From Streptomyces sp. NRRL F-2664 (GTDB lineage: Bacteria > Actinomycetota > Actinomycetes > Streptomycetales > Streptomycetaceae): 64,000 bases of DNA. The translations under genes were made by a program, and so were the position numbers. The notes below the pieces were generated by a model. The model ran no database searches. It was given only the letters and a program-made list of their open reading frames with translations, and was not told the DNA's origin. The stretch spans positions 1 to 64,000 of the forward strand of contig NZ_JOFX01000021.1 of assembly GCF_000719345.1 (NCBI RefSeq). The letters run 5' to 3'. Each line of letters begins with the position of its first letter. The first letter of the stretch is position 1. Below, one piece after another: positions 25,642 to 39,131 of the stretch.

Positions 25642-27506
25642 GAGCCGGTCCCCTCCGGGGCGGGTACGGGTGCGGGGCCCTGGGCGGGCTGCGGGGCGGG
25701 TTGCGCGGCGAGGTGCGGGGAGGGTCCTTCGGCGGGCCGGGCGGGTACGGGCGCGGGCACGTCGGCGGGCGCCTCGTGGGACGGCGGCAGCAGGTCGACG
25801 GGAATGTCGAGGTGGCGGGCACGAAGCCACTCGCCCAGCGCCTTGGCCTGGGGGTCGAACCGGTGCCCCGAGGCGACGCCGCCGCCCAGGATGCCGGTGA
25901 CGGTGAAGTTCAGGGCCCGCAGGTTCGGCAGTTCGTGCCGCTGCACGGCCAGGCCGCGGGTCTCGGGGAGCAGGTCCTGGAACCGTTCGACGGTGAGGGT
26001 GGCACGCAGCCAGGTCCAGGCGGGGCCGGACCGGGCCCATACGCCGACGTTGGCGTCGCCGCCCTTGTCCCCGCTGCGGGCCCCGGCCAGTGCGCCGAGG
26101 GGCGCGCGCAGGGTGGGTCGGGACTTCCCCCCGGGCCACCGTGCCTCGCATGCCGGCGGGGCGGGAGAGGCGGCGGGTTCCACCGGTTCGGCCTCGGGTG
26201 GGGAAGGGGCCGTCGGGGGCCGGGGCGGGGCGGGGATCGGAAGGCGGGTGCCGTCCGGGAGGACTGCGGTGTGGGGGACGTCGGCCGCCGGGACGGAGGT
26301 CGAGGTGAAGACTCCGTAAGGCTGGGCCGGGCCGGGTGGAGCCGTGACGTGGAAGCCGGGGTAGCTGCCCAGGGCCAGCTCCACGGCCGCCGAGGTGAGG
26401 GCGCGGCCGACCCGGTCGGGGGACGGGTCGCGGACCACCAGCCGCAGCAGGGCGCTCGCCGTCTCCTCCGTGGCGGCGTCCTCGTGGTCGGTGCGCGCAA
26501 GGGTCCAGGCGACGTCGGCGACACCGTCCAGGGCCTCGGCGAGCTGGGAGCGGACCAGGTCCGCCTTCGCCTCGATGTCCAGGCCGGTCAGGACGAAGAC
26601 CATCTCGTTGCGCCAGCCGCCGAGCCGGGTCACGCCCACCTTGAGGGTGGCCGGCGGCCGTTCCCCGCGCACGCCCGTGATCCGCACGCGGTCGGGCCCG
26701 TCGTCGCTGAGGCGGACGGTGTCCAGGCGTGCGGTGACGTCCGGGCCCAGGTAGCGGACGCCCTGGGTCTCGTAGAGGAGTTGGGCGGTGACCGTGCCGG
26801 CGGTGACCGCCCCGCCCGTCCCCGGGTGCTTGGTGATGACCGCCGAACCGTCCGCGGAGATCTCCGCGAGCGGGAAGCCGGGGCGGCGCACGTCGTGGGC
26901 GGTGAAGAAGGAGTAGTTGCCGCCGGTGGCCTGGGTGCCGCATTCCAGGACGTGGCCCGCGACCACCGCGCCCGCCAGCCGGTCGTGGTCCTCCGGCACC
27001 CAGTCGAACCACCAGGCCGCCGGGCCGCTGACCAGCGCCGCGTCCGTGACCCGGCCGGTGATGACCACGTCCGCGCCGGTCCGCAGGCAGGCCGTGATGC
27101 CGGCGCCGCCGAGGTAGGCGTTGGCCGTCAGGGCTCCGTCCTGGCGGGCGGTGAGGTCGTCGCCCTCCACGTGGGCCACGCGGACGGGTACGCCCACCTC
27201 GGCCGCCAGTGCCCGTACCGCGTCGGCGAGTCCGGCCGGGTGCAGACCTCCCGCGTTCGTGACGATGCGTACGCCGCGCTCGTGCGCGAGTCCGAGCCCC
27301 TCCTCCAGCTGGCGCAGGAATGTCCTGGCGTAGCCGAGGTCCGGGTTCTTCAGGCGGTCCCGGCCCAGGATCAGCAGGGTCAACTCCGCCAGGTAGTCCC
27401 CGGTCAGCACGTCCAGCGGGCCGCCGGTGAGCATCTCGCGCAGGGCACCGAAACGGTCCCCGTAGAAACCGGAGGCGTTGCCGATGCGCAACGGCCGGCG
27501 ACTCAC
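25638..27506 (-). CDS. AtuA-like protein (DUF1446, acyclic terpene utilisation family)
   Basis: A 622-aa protein. Residues 1-440 match the AtuA/DUF1446 family (LRIGNASGFYGDR at the start, GDYLAELTL, ITGRVTDAAL, GGNYSFF); about 475-575 form the AtuA-like ferredoxin-fold C-terminal domain (ARSGDKGGDANVG). The last 45 residues are Pro/Ala-rich. Start is GTG 27506; GTGA overlaps the upstream gene. In pseudomonads AtuA is needed for citronellol/geraniol catabolism, its biochemical step unclear. Here it marks the cluster as an isoprenoid-like or leucine-like acyl-CoA pathway. Confidence 0.85.
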   Translation of the reverse strand: MSRRPLRIGNASGFYGDRFGALREMLTGGPLDVLTGDYLAELTLLILGRDRLKNPDLGYARTFLRQLEEGLGLAHERGVRIVTNAGGLHPAGLADAVRALAAEVGVPVRVAHVEGDDLTARQDGALTANAYLGGAGITACLRTGADVVITGRVTDAALVSGPAAWWFDWVPEDHDRLAGAVVAGHVLECGTQATGGNYSFFTAHDVRRPGFPLAEISADGSAVITKHPGTGGAVTAGTVTAQLLYETQGVRYLGPDVTARLDTVRLSDDGPDRVRITGVRGERPPATLKVGVTRLGGWRNEMVFVLTGLDIEAKADLVRSQLAEALDGVADVAWTLARTDHEDAATEETASALLRLVVRDPSPDRVGRALTSAAVELALGSYPGFHVTAPPGPAQPYGVFTSTSVPAADVPHTAVLPDGTRLPIPAPPRPPTAPSPPEAEPVEPAASPAPPACEARWPGGKSRPTLRAPLGALAGARSGDKGGDANVGVWARSGPAWTWLRATLTVERFQDLLPETRGLAVQRHELPNLRALNFTVTGILGGGVASGHRFDPQAKALGEWLRARHLDIPVDLLPPSHEAPADVPAPVPARPAEGPSPHLAAQPAPQPAQGPAPVPAPEGTGS

Positions 27507-28333
27507 CGCCCCGCACCCGCTTCCCGCCCGGCACCCGGTTCCCGGCCCGCGCCCGGCGGGCCGGCGAAGGCCTGGGCGATGTCCAGCCAGCGGTCCGCGT
27601 CCGGGCCGGTCGCGGTCAGGTCCAGGTCCGTGCGGTGCGCCCGCCGGGTCACCAGCAGGCAGAAGTCCAGGGCCGGTCCGGTGATCCGCTGCGGAGCCCC
27701 GGGCGGCCCGTACGCCCACACCCCCGCGCCGCCGGGAGCGGCCAGCTCCACCCGGAACTCGCTCTCCGGCGCGGGCAGCCCGCGTACGGCGTAGGCGTAG
27801 TCGCGGGCCCGTACACCGATCCGCGCCACGTGCCGCAACCGTACGGTCGGGGGACGGCGCACCCCGAGCGCGTCCGCGACGTCCTGCCCGTGCGCCCAGG
27901 TCTCCATCAGGCGGGCGCTCGCCATCGATGCGGCCTTCATCGGCGGCCCGTACCAGGGGAAACGGGTGTCGGGCGGGGCCGCGGCGAGGGCCTGCGCGAG
28001 AGCGTCGCGCGTGTCGCGCCAGCGGGTGAGCAGTTCTGGGGGCGGCAGGGCCGCCCCCTCCCGGGCCCCGTCGTCGACGAAGGAGTCGGGGGACTTCAGC
28101 GCCTCCTCGACCATCCCGCCGAAGGCGGTGGCATCGGTGAGGGAGAGCAGCGAGGCCCGGTCGGTCCAGTGCAGGTGGGCGATCTGGTGGGCGACGGTCC
28201 AGCCGGGCGCGGGAGTGGGCCGGGCCCAGTCCGGGACGGGCAACTGCCCCACCAGGGCGTCTAGTTCACGCCCCTCCTCGCGCAGATCGGTGAAGACGGC
28301 GACGGCGTCGTCGACGGCGGACGGATCGGGCAC
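27503..28333 (-). CDS. TIGR03084-like DinB/MDMPI-fold protein
   Basis: A 276-aa protein with an N-terminal DinB-like helical bundle (WTVAHQIAHLHWTD, ETWAHGQDVADAL giving His ligands) and a C-terminal lid. Actinobacterial members accompany AtuA-like genes. Mycothiol-dependent isomerase chemistry is possible but unproven. It is the first gene of the operon, GTG start with AAGGGGAG upstream; the C-terminus has a GAGRE repeat. Confidence 0.82.
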   Translation of the reverse strand: MPDPSAVDDAVAVFTDLREEGRELDALVGQLPVPDWARPTPAPGWTVAHQIAHLHWTDRASLLSLTDATAFGGMVEEALKSPDSFVDDGAREGAALPPPELLTRWRDTRDALAQALAAAPPDTRFPWYGPPMKAASMASARLMETWAHGQDVADALGVRRPPTVRLRHVARIGVRARDYAYAVRGLPAPESEFRVELAAPGGAGVWAYGPPGAPQRITGPALDFCLLVTRRAHRTDLDLTATGPDADRWLDIAQAFAGPPGAGREPGAGREAGAGR

Positions 28334-28377
28334 GGTGCGCTCCCCTTCTCGGCGTGAGGGAAGAGTGGCAGCACCTC

Positions 28378-28411
28378 AGAAAACAATCAAGCACGCTTGC
28401 ATGATTTTCTG
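28378..28411 (-). promoter_or_regulatory. inverted repeat upstream of the acyl-CoA operon, likely TetR operator
   Basis: CAAGC-AC-GCTTG (28388-28399) with imperfectly symmetric flanks out to AGAAAA/TTTTCT, about 55 nt before the first gene of the operon. The AT-rich island stands out in the 28334-28650 gap between divergent genes; nothing else clear was seen there. Confidence 0.5.
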
Positions 28412-28650
28412 GTCGGGCGACGCCTTCCCGCCACCCGGCCCGAACCGCCCTCGAACAAGGGCACTTGATCCACACCGGACCGGCCGCAGGTCTCACGGCA
28501 CGGACGCCTGCGAACACCGCCAGGGCGGTTCAGGCCGTACACCGGCAAACCCGCGCTACGCCACCGGAGGGCCCCTCGATACTGAACGCTCCGCTCCGGG
28601 CCCGGGCGGGCGACCACGTCCATGTCACTCAACGAAGAGGATGAACCGAC

Positions 28651-30273
28651 GTGACTGCAGCCGCCCAACCTCCCTTCTCGCTCTGCCCCGAACTCGACGC
28701 GACCGCCCTCGGCGCCTTCGTCTCCGCGCTGGAGAGCGGCGACGTCACCGGCCTGCCGCCCGCCCGCGCCGCCGAGGTCGCCGGAGCGCGCGCCCTCACC
28801 GTCTTCACCCGCGGCAAGGTGACCGGCGCCGATGGCGACCTCCTCGACGCGGCGCTCTGGCGGCACACCGGGGCCCAGCCGCGCCCCGCGATCGTCATGC
28901 CCTCGCCCTGGACCGGTGTGGGCTGGCCGGCGTACGCCGTCCAGGCGACCCTCTTCGCGGCCCGCGGCTACCACGTCCTCGCCTACTCCGCGCGCGGCTT
29001 CGCCGGCTCCGAGGGCCAGGTCGACATGGCCGGCCCGCTCGACGTCGCCGACGGCAGCCGCGCCCTGGACCACCTGATCGAGCGCAGCCCCGGGCCCGTG
29101 ACGAAGATCGGCTTCCTCGGGGACTCGTACGGCTCCGGCATCAGCCAGCTCGTCGCCGCCCATGACACCCGCGTCGACGCCGTCGTCGCGCTCAGCACAT
29201 GGGGCGACCTCGGGGAGGCCTTCTACGAGAACTCCACCCGCCGCGTCGCGGCCGTGCAGGCCCTGCTCGGGGCGGCGGCGAAGGCCCGCCTGAGCCCGCA
29301 GACGCAGAGCGCCTTCCGCAACGTCCTGACCGGCGGCGACGTCCGCGGGACCCTGCGCTGGGCCGAGGTCCGCTCGCCGTTCACCCACATCAAGGAGCTC
29401 AACCGCCGCCAGGTACCGGTCTTCTTCTCGCACGCCTGGCACGAGACGCTCTTCCCCGCCAACCAGACACTCCGCATGTTCAACGAACTGACCGGGCCCA
29501 AGCGCCTCGCCGTCTCCATCGGCGACCACTCCGGCCCCGAGATGCCGGGCCTCCTCGGTCTGCCCAACCGGATCTGGACGGACGCCCACCGGTGGTTCGA
29601 CCACCATCTGAAGGGCATCGACAACGGCATCGCCGACGAGGGCCAGGTGATCGGCGAGGTCATGTGGAGCCGGACCCTCGAACCCCGCCCCACCTGGCCC
29701 TCCGTCACCGAACAGCTGCACCGCCTCTACCTCGCCGACGGCGGCGAACTCGGCCCGCGGGCGGAGGCCGGCTGGACGGCGACCGTGCTGTGCGGAATGG
29801 ACACCCCGGCGGTCGTCGCCGACAAGGTCGTCGAGTCCGGCTACGCGGAACTGGCCGGCCGGCCGAAGGTCTACCAGACGGAGGACATCGACCGCACCGT
29901 CGCCGCCGTCTGGACCGCCGACCCGGCCGCGGAGACCGTCCGGCTGCGCGGCACGCCCCGGCTCCGCGTGACCTACCGGGCGGCGAACCCGGGTTCGACC
30001 TTCGTCGCGTACCTCTTCGACACGGCCCCGGACGGCACGGCCCACCTGATCACCCACGCCCCGTTCAGCGACCTCCAGTCACCGCCCGACAGCCTGATCA
30101 GTGCGGACATCGAGCTCCAGGCCACGGCGTACGACGTGCAGCGCGACCACCGGCTGATGCTGGTGATCGACGCCAGGGACCCGTTCTACGCAGACGCCAA
30201 CCTGCCCCGCGCGACGCTGGCCTTCACCTCCCCCGAGGCCACCCCGTCGTACCTGGACCTCCCCCTCGGCTGA
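28651..30273 (+). CDS. CocE/NonD-family serine hydrolase
   Basis: A 540-aa X-Pro dipeptidyl-peptidase/cocaine-esterase-like hydrolase: alpha/beta domain with nucleophile GDSYGS (Ser159), a His in GDHSGPE near 290, and a C-terminal jelly-roll domain (about 345-535). Starts at GTG after GAAGAGG. No signal peptide, so cytosolic. Substrate could be an acyl ester or amide; divergent from the acyl-CoA cluster, but a link is not shown. Confidence 0.85.
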   Translation: MTAAAQPPFSLCPELDATALGAFVSALESGDVTGLPPARAAEVAGARALTVFTRGKVTGADGDLLDAALWRHTGAQPRPAIVMPSPWTGVGWPAYAVQATLFAARGYHVLAYSARGFAGSEGQVDMAGPLDVADGSRALDHLIERSPGPVTKIGFLGDSYGSGISQLVAAHDTRVDAVVALSTWGDLGEAFYENSTRRVAAVQALLGAAAKARLSPQTQSAFRNVLTGGDVRGTLRWAEVRSPFTHIKELNRRQVPVFFSHAWHETLFPANQTLRMFNELTGPKRLAVSIGDHSGPEMPGLLGLPNRIWTDAHRWFDHHLKGIDNGIADEGQVIGEVMWSRTLEPRPTWPSVTEQLHRLYLADGGELGPRAEAGWTATVLCGMDTPAVVADKVVESGYAELAGRPKVYQTEDIDRTVAAVWTADPAAETVRLRGTPRLRVTYRAANPGSTFVAYLFDTAPDGTAHLITHAPFSDLQSPPDSLISADIELQATAYDVQRDHRLMLVIDARDPFYADANLPRATLAFTSPEATPSYLDLPLG

Positions 30274-30400
30274 TGCCGTGCGCCCGCCCAGCCGGTCCCC
30301 CGCGGCCGTCCGGGCGGGCGCACCAGCAACGACGCACGCCCCGCCGCTCCGGTTGCGGATCCACGGAACGGGTTCGGGGGAGGTAGGGGTGCGGGCGGGG

Positions 30401-30766
30401 TCAGCCTCCGTGCTGCGGGCCACCGGCCTCCGCTTCGGCCGTGGCGCGCAGGAGGTCGCGGACGAGGTCGAAGTCGACCTTGGCCGGGTTGCGGAAGCGG
30501 AGGCAGGATCGGCCCATGTCGTGGGCTGCCAGGCGGTCCGCGAAGGCCTCCCGGACGTCCGGGCGCATGAGGTAGAAGGAGATGTACTGCTTCTGGTTCG
30601 CCCAGGCGATCTCCGCGTCGGTCCCGCCCCGGCGGACATAGACCGGCATCCCGTACGCGATGCCCTCCTCGTAGCCCGGCAGTTCCGCGCGGCACAGCTC
30701 GCGCAGGCGGGCGAGGGCCGGACGGCGGGTGTCGGGGGCGGCGGCCAGGTAGGCGGTGACGTCCAT
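30401..30766 (-). CDS. DUF1801-type small protein
   Basis: A 121-aa protein of the YdhG/DUF1801 kind (YGMPVY, FYLMRPD and CLRFRNP segments). The family includes proteins proposed as iron chaperones, without firm biochemistry. ATG overlaps the EamA stop by one base (TGATG), so it is translated from the same mRNA. Confidence 0.8.
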   Translation of the reverse strand: MDVTAYLAAAPDTRRPALARLRELCRAELPGYEEGIAYGMPVYVRRGGTDAEIAWANQKQYISFYLMRPDVREAFADRLAAHDMGRSCLRFRNPAKVDFDLVRDLLRATAEAEAGGPQHGG

Positions 30767-31701
30767 CAGGCGGGCTGCTTTGCGATCTGGGAGCGCACCG
30801 CGCCCATGCTCGCCGCGATGACGAGGGCGATGGCGAGGGCGTCGAGCGCGGACAGCGCCTGGCTCAGGACGAGGAAACCCGCGGTGGCCGCGATGGCCGG
30901 CTCCAGGCTCATCAGGATCGCGAAGGTCGGGGCGGGCATGCGCCGCAGGGCGAGGAGTTCGAGGGTGTAGGGCAGTACGGAGGACAGGACGGCCACGCCC
31001 ACCCCCAGCGCGAGGGTGCTCGGGACCAGCAGGTCCGAGCCGGCTTCGACGACGCCCAGCGGCAGCGAGAGCACGGCGGCCGCCGCCATCGCGAGGGCCA
31101 GGCCGTCGGCCTGGGGGAAGCGGCGGCCGGTACGGGCGCTGAAGACGATGTACGCCGCCCACATCGCGCCGGCTCCGAGCGCGAAGGCCGCGCCCAGCGG
31201 GTCGAGGGAGCCGAAGCCGAGGCCGCCCCCGCCGTGCCCGGACAGCAGGACCACGCCGCCGAGGGCGAGGCCGGCCCACAGCAGGTTCACCAGGCGGCGG
31301 GAGACCACGACGGAGAGGGCGAGCGGCCCGAGCACCTCCAGGGTGACCGCCGGGCCGAGCGGGATCCGGTCGATGGCCTGGTAGAAGAGGCCGTTCATGC
31401 CGGCCATCGCCACGCCGAAGGCGACGACGGTGCCCCAGTCGGCGCGCGTGTACCCGCGCACCTTCGGCCGGCACAGGAGCAGCAGCACCACCGCGGCGGC
31501 CGCGAGGCGGAGGGTGACCACGCCCGCCGCGCCCGCCCTCGGCATGATCATGACCGCCAGGGCCGCCCCGAACTGCACCGAGACGCCCGCCGAGATCACG
31601 AGTGCCACCGGTCCGAAGCGGGACCGGGCGCCCTGGGCGGACGGGTCGCCGGAGTGCGTGGTGGCAGGGGTGGTCATCGGGGACGCGGTAGGTGCGGGCA
31701 T
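30766..31701 (-). CDS. EamA/RhtA-type drug-metabolite exporter
   Basis: A 311-aa membrane protein with ten hydrophobic segments in two EamA halves, as in RhtA threonine/homoserine exporters. ATG has TAGGCT exactly 6 nt upstream, so transcription may start at the start codon; GGAGGC lies in the spacer. Forms an operon with the DUF1801 gene. Confidence 0.87.
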   Translation of the reverse strand: MPAPTASPMTTPATTHSGDPSAQGARSRFGPVALVISAGVSVQFGAALAVMIMPRAGAAGVVTLRLAAAAVVLLLLCRPKVRGYTRADWGTVVAFGVAMAGMNGLFYQAIDRIPLGPAVTLEVLGPLALSVVVSRRLVNLLWAGLALGGVVLLSGHGGGGLGFGSLDPLGAAFALGAGAMWAAYIVFSARTGRRFPQADGLALAMAAAAVLSLPLGVVEAGSDLLVPSTLALGVGVAVLSSVLPYTLELLALRRMPAPTFAILMSLEPAIAATAGFLVLSQALSALDALAIALVIAASMGAVRSQIAKQPA

Positions 31702-31731
31702 GCCTCCAGCCTAAGCCGCCGTAAGGAGTGA

Positions 31732-35802
<4,071 letters not shown>

Positions 35803-35824
35803 CGTCAACCGCCCGTAACGGCCG

Positions 35825-35858
35825 AAGCCCCCGGTGACGCGTCGTCGCCGGGGGCTTT
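35825..35858 (+). terminator. intrinsic-type terminator of serC
   Basis: 10-bp stem (35825-35834 with 35848-35857) and a short T-run, 22 nt after the stop. Confidence 0.75.
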
Positions 35859-35859
35859 C

Positions 35860-35895
35860 CCGATCACCTGCGGCGGCGCCGCCGCAGGTGATCGG
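35860..35895. repeat. perfect 36-nt palindrome
   Basis: An uninterrupted 18-bp inverted repeat centred between 35877 and 35878 (half-site ends CACCTGCGGCGGC). It starts right after the serC terminator and lies about 110 nt before the ATPase gene. Could be a cruciform/second terminator or a regulator site. Confidence 0.8.
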
Positions 35896-36002
35896 AGGAC
35901 CGGCACGGGGGCGCCGTCGTGTTCGCCCACCTCACGGGCAGGGCGCGGGGCGGCACGCGATACCTTCAGGAGTTCCGTGGGGCGATTCTTGGAGGCAGCG
36001 GC

Positions 36003-39000
36003 GTGAGCGTGCGAGTGACGGCGGCCCAGAGCGGCGTGGACCCCTTCGGCACGGCCCGGCTGCGGCGCGCCGTGCTGGACGCCTGGGGTGCCGGCCCGGC
36101 CCGGTTCCGCGAGGACGCCAATGCCGAGGAGGACCTCGCCCTCGGCGGCTACCGGGACCGTCTCGTCGTCGAGCTGGCCCAGAACGCCGCCGACGCCGCG
36201 GCCCGCGCCGAGGTGCCCGGCCGGCTGCGGCTCACCCTCCACGAGGGCGAGGGCGGCCGCGCGCTGCTGGCCGTCGCCAACACCGGCGCCCCGCTGGACG
36301 CGACGGGCGTGGAGTCCCTGAGCACCCTGCGGGCCTCCGCCAAGCGGGAGCCCGCCGCGCAGAGCGTGGGCCGGTTCGGCGTCGGCTTCGCCGCCGTCCT
36401 CGCGGTCTGCGACGAGCCGGCGGTCCTCGGCCGCCACGGCGGCGTGCGCTGGTCTCTCGCCGAGGCCCGCGAACTGGCCCGCGACGCAGCCGTCGGCAGC
36501 CCCGGCCTCGGCGACGAACTGCGCCGCCGCGACGGCCACGTCCCGCTGCTGCGGCTGCCGCTGCCCGCCGAGGGCACCGCCCCCGAGGGCTACGACACCG
36601 TCGTGGTCCTGCCGCTGCGCGACGCCGCCGCCGAGGACCTGGTGGAGCGGCTGCTCGCCGGCATCGACGACGCCCTGCTGCTGACCCTGCCCGGGCTGTG
36701 CGAGGTCGTCGTGGAGACCCGCGCCGGCATGCGCACGCTCCACCGGCGCGACGAGGGCCCGTACACCGTGGTCGAGGACACCACCGGCTCCGGTACGCAC
36801 ACCACCCGCTGGCGCACCGTCCGCCACGGCGGTGCCATCGAGCGCGCGCTGCTCGCCGACCGGCCCGTCGAGGAACGGCTGCGCCCCTCCTGGGCGGTGT
36901 CGTGGGCGGTGCCCGTCGACCCCGACGGTGCCCCGCTGCACCCGACCACCGCGCCCGTGGTGCACGCCCCCACCCCCACCGACGAGCCGCTGGGCATCCC
37001 GGCGCTGCTCATCGCGACCCTGCCGCTGGACACCAGCCGCCGCCATCCCGCGCCGGGACCGCTGACCGACTTCCTCGTGGAGCGCGCGGCGGACGCGTAC
37101 GCCGAACTCCTCGGCTCCTGGGACCCGGTGTGCAGCGGCCTCGTGGACCTGGTGCCCGGCCCGCTCGGCAAGGGCGAGCTGGACGGTGCCCTGCGCGCCG
37201 CCGTGCTCCAGCGGCTCCCCCGTACCGCCTTCCTCGCGCCGGCCGCGCCGCCCGAGCACGCGGAGGAGCGCAACGCCCTGCGTCCCTTCGAGGCCGAGGT
37301 GGTGGAGGGCGCGGGTGCCGAGACCGTGCGCGTCCTGGCGGAGGTCCTGCCGACCCTGCTGCCGGCGGGCCTGGAGCGCCGGCCGGAGCTGCGCACCCTG
37401 GGGGTGGGCCGGCTCCCGCTGGGCGACGCCATCGAGCGGATCGCGGGCATCGAGCGGACCCCGGAGTGGTGGTACCGGCTCTACGACAGCCTCGCCGGGG
37501 TGGACCCCGACCGGCTGTCCGGGCTGCCCGTGCCGCTCGCCGACGGCCGTACGACGATCGGGCCGCGCCACGTCCTGCTCCCGTATGCGGACACCCCGTC
37601 GGACCTGGCCCGCCTGGGGCTGAAGGTGGCCCACCCGGACGCGGCGCACCCGCTGCTGGAGAAGCTCGGGTCCCTGCCGGCGACGCCGCGCGCCGTGCTG
37701 ACGACCCCGCAGGTGCGGGCCGCGGTGGCCGCCTCCCTGGACGCCGGGGAGATCTGGGACGAGGACGCCGACACCCTGGACGCCGACGAGCTGGCCGAGG
37801 TGGTCCTCGGGCTGGTCCGCGACGCGGACCTGGCGCCGGGGGACGAGCCGTGGCTCGGGGCGCTGGCCCTGCCCGACGAGGACGGCGAGCCGACCCCGGC
37901 GGGCGAACTGCTGCTGCCGGGCTCGCCGCTGGCCTCCGTCATCCGGGAGGACGAGGTCCCGTACGTGGACGCCGAACTGGCCGAGCGGTGGGGCGCGGGC
38001 CCGCTGACGGCGTGCGGGGTGCTGGCGACGTTCCAGCTGGTGCGGGCCACCGACGTGGTCCTGGATCCGGACGAACTGGAGCCGCGGGAGGGCGACTTCG
38101 CCGAGCCGGACGACGCGGGTCTGCTGGACGCGGTGGACGTGTGGTGCGAGGACGTACTGGACCAGCTGCCGGACCTGCCCGTGCCGCCGGTGGCGACCGA
38201 GCTGGTCGCGGTGCGCGACCTGGACCTCGTCGACGACGACTGCTGGCCGCAGGCCCTGGCGATGCTGGCGCAGCCGCCGCTGCGGGACGCGCTGACGCAG
38301 CCGGTGCGGATCCTGCTGCCGGACGGCACGACGCAGTCGGTACGCCCGTACACGGCGTGGTGGCTGCGCGACCACCCGGTGCTGGACGGCCGCCGGCCGG
38401 CGGGTCTGCGGGCGGCGGGCGGCGACCCGCTGCTGGAGGGCCTCTACACGTCGGCGGACGCCACCGGTTTCGAGGACGAGCAGGTGCTGCGGGCGCTGGG
38501 CGTACGGACCACCACGGCGGCCCTGCTGGACGAGCCGGGCGGCGCGGCCGAGCTGCTGGGCCGGCTCGCCGACCCGGAACGCGAGGTGACGGATCGCCAG
38601 TTGCACGGCTTGTACGGGGTGTTGGCGGATCTCGACCCCGAGCAGGTGACGCTGCCGGACGAGTTGCGGGCTGTGGTGGACGGCGAGGTGCTCGTGGTGG
38701 ACGCGGCGGACGCGGTGATCGCGGACGCCCCGGACCTGCTGCCGCTGGCGGCGGGCCTGCCGCTGCTGCCGGTGTCGCCGGTGCGTGCGGCGGACCTGGC
38801 GGAGCTGCTGCAGGTGCGCCGGCTGTCGGAGACAGTGCCGGCGGAGGTGACGACGCCGGGCGAGGAGCACGAGGTGCCGGAGTCGGTGCGGGTGCTGCTG
38901 GGTCCGGCGACGCCGCGGACGTACGTCGAGCACGAGGAACTGGTCGCGGGCGGCACGGAGCTGGACTGGCGGCGTACGCCCGACGGAACCCTGCACGCGT

Positions 39001-39131
39001 CCACGCTGGAGGGCGTGGCGGCGGGCCTGGCCTGGTCGGCGGGCCAGTGGCCGCGCCGCTTCGAGGTGGCGGCCCTCCTGGAGGACCCGTCCCGCACGGC
39101 GGAACTGGCCCGCGACCGCTGGTTCGACTAG
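36003..39131 (+). CDS. sacsin N-terminal-like GHKL ATPase, large protein
   Basis: A 1042-aa soluble protein with GTG start (GGAGG 7 nt upstream). Residues 30-250 look like a GHKL/Hsp90-type ATPase: N-box ELAQNAADAAA, then ANTGAPL and the glycine lid GRFGVGFAAV. The rest lacks known domains but is rich in Leu/Asp segments, as in sacsin-like repeats. Probably a chaperone-like or nucleic-acid-associated ATPase; no partner gene is adjacent. Its TAG stop overlaps the opposite-strand TAG of the SGNH gene (CTAG). Confidence 0.8.
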   Translation: MSVRVTAAQSGVDPFGTARLRRAVLDAWGAGPARFREDANAEEDLALGGYRDRLVVELAQNAADAAARAEVPGRLRLTLHEGEGGRALLAVANTGAPLDATGVESLSTLRASAKREPAAQSVGRFGVGFAAVLAVCDEPAVLGRHGGVRWSLAEARELARDAAVGSPGLGDELRRRDGHVPLLRLPLPAEGTAPEGYDTVVVLPLRDAAAEDLVERLLAGIDDALLLTLPGLCEVVVETRAGMRTLHRRDEGPYTVVEDTTGSGTHTTRWRTVRHGGAIERALLADRPVEERLRPSWAVSWAVPVDPDGAPLHPTTAPVVHAPTPTDEPLGIPALLIATLPLDTSRRHPAPGPLTDFLVERAADAYAELLGSWDPVCSGLVDLVPGPLGKGELDGALRAAVLQRLPRTAFLAPAAPPEHAEERNALRPFEAEVVEGAGAETVRVLAEVLPTLLPAGLERRPELRTLGVGRLPLGDAIERIAGIERTPEWWYRLYDSLAGVDPDRLSGLPVPLADGRTTIGPRHVLLPYADTPSDLARLGLKVAHPDAAHPLLEKLGSLPATPRAVLTTPQVRAAVAASLDAGEIWDEDADTLDADELAEVVLGLVRDADLAPGDEPWLGALALPDEDGEPTPAGELLLPGSPLASVIREDEVPYVDAELAERWGAGPLTACGVLATFQLVRATDVVLDPDELEPREGDFAEPDDAGLLDAVDVWCEDVLDQLPDLPVPPVATELVAVRDLDLVDDDCWPQALAMLAQPPLRDALTQPVRILLPDGTTQSVRPYTAWWLRDHPVLDGRRPAGLRAAGGDPLLEGLYTSADATGFEDEQVLRALGVRTTTAALLDEPGGAAELLGRLADPEREVTDRQLHGLYGVLADLDPEQVTLPDELRAVVDGEVLVVDAADAVIADAPDLLPLAAGLPLLPVSPVRAADLAELLQVRRLSETVPAEVTTPGEEHEVPESVRVLLGPATPRTYVEHEELVAGGTELDWRRTPDGTLHASTLEGVAAGLAWSAGQWPRRFEVAALLEDPSRTAELARDRWFD

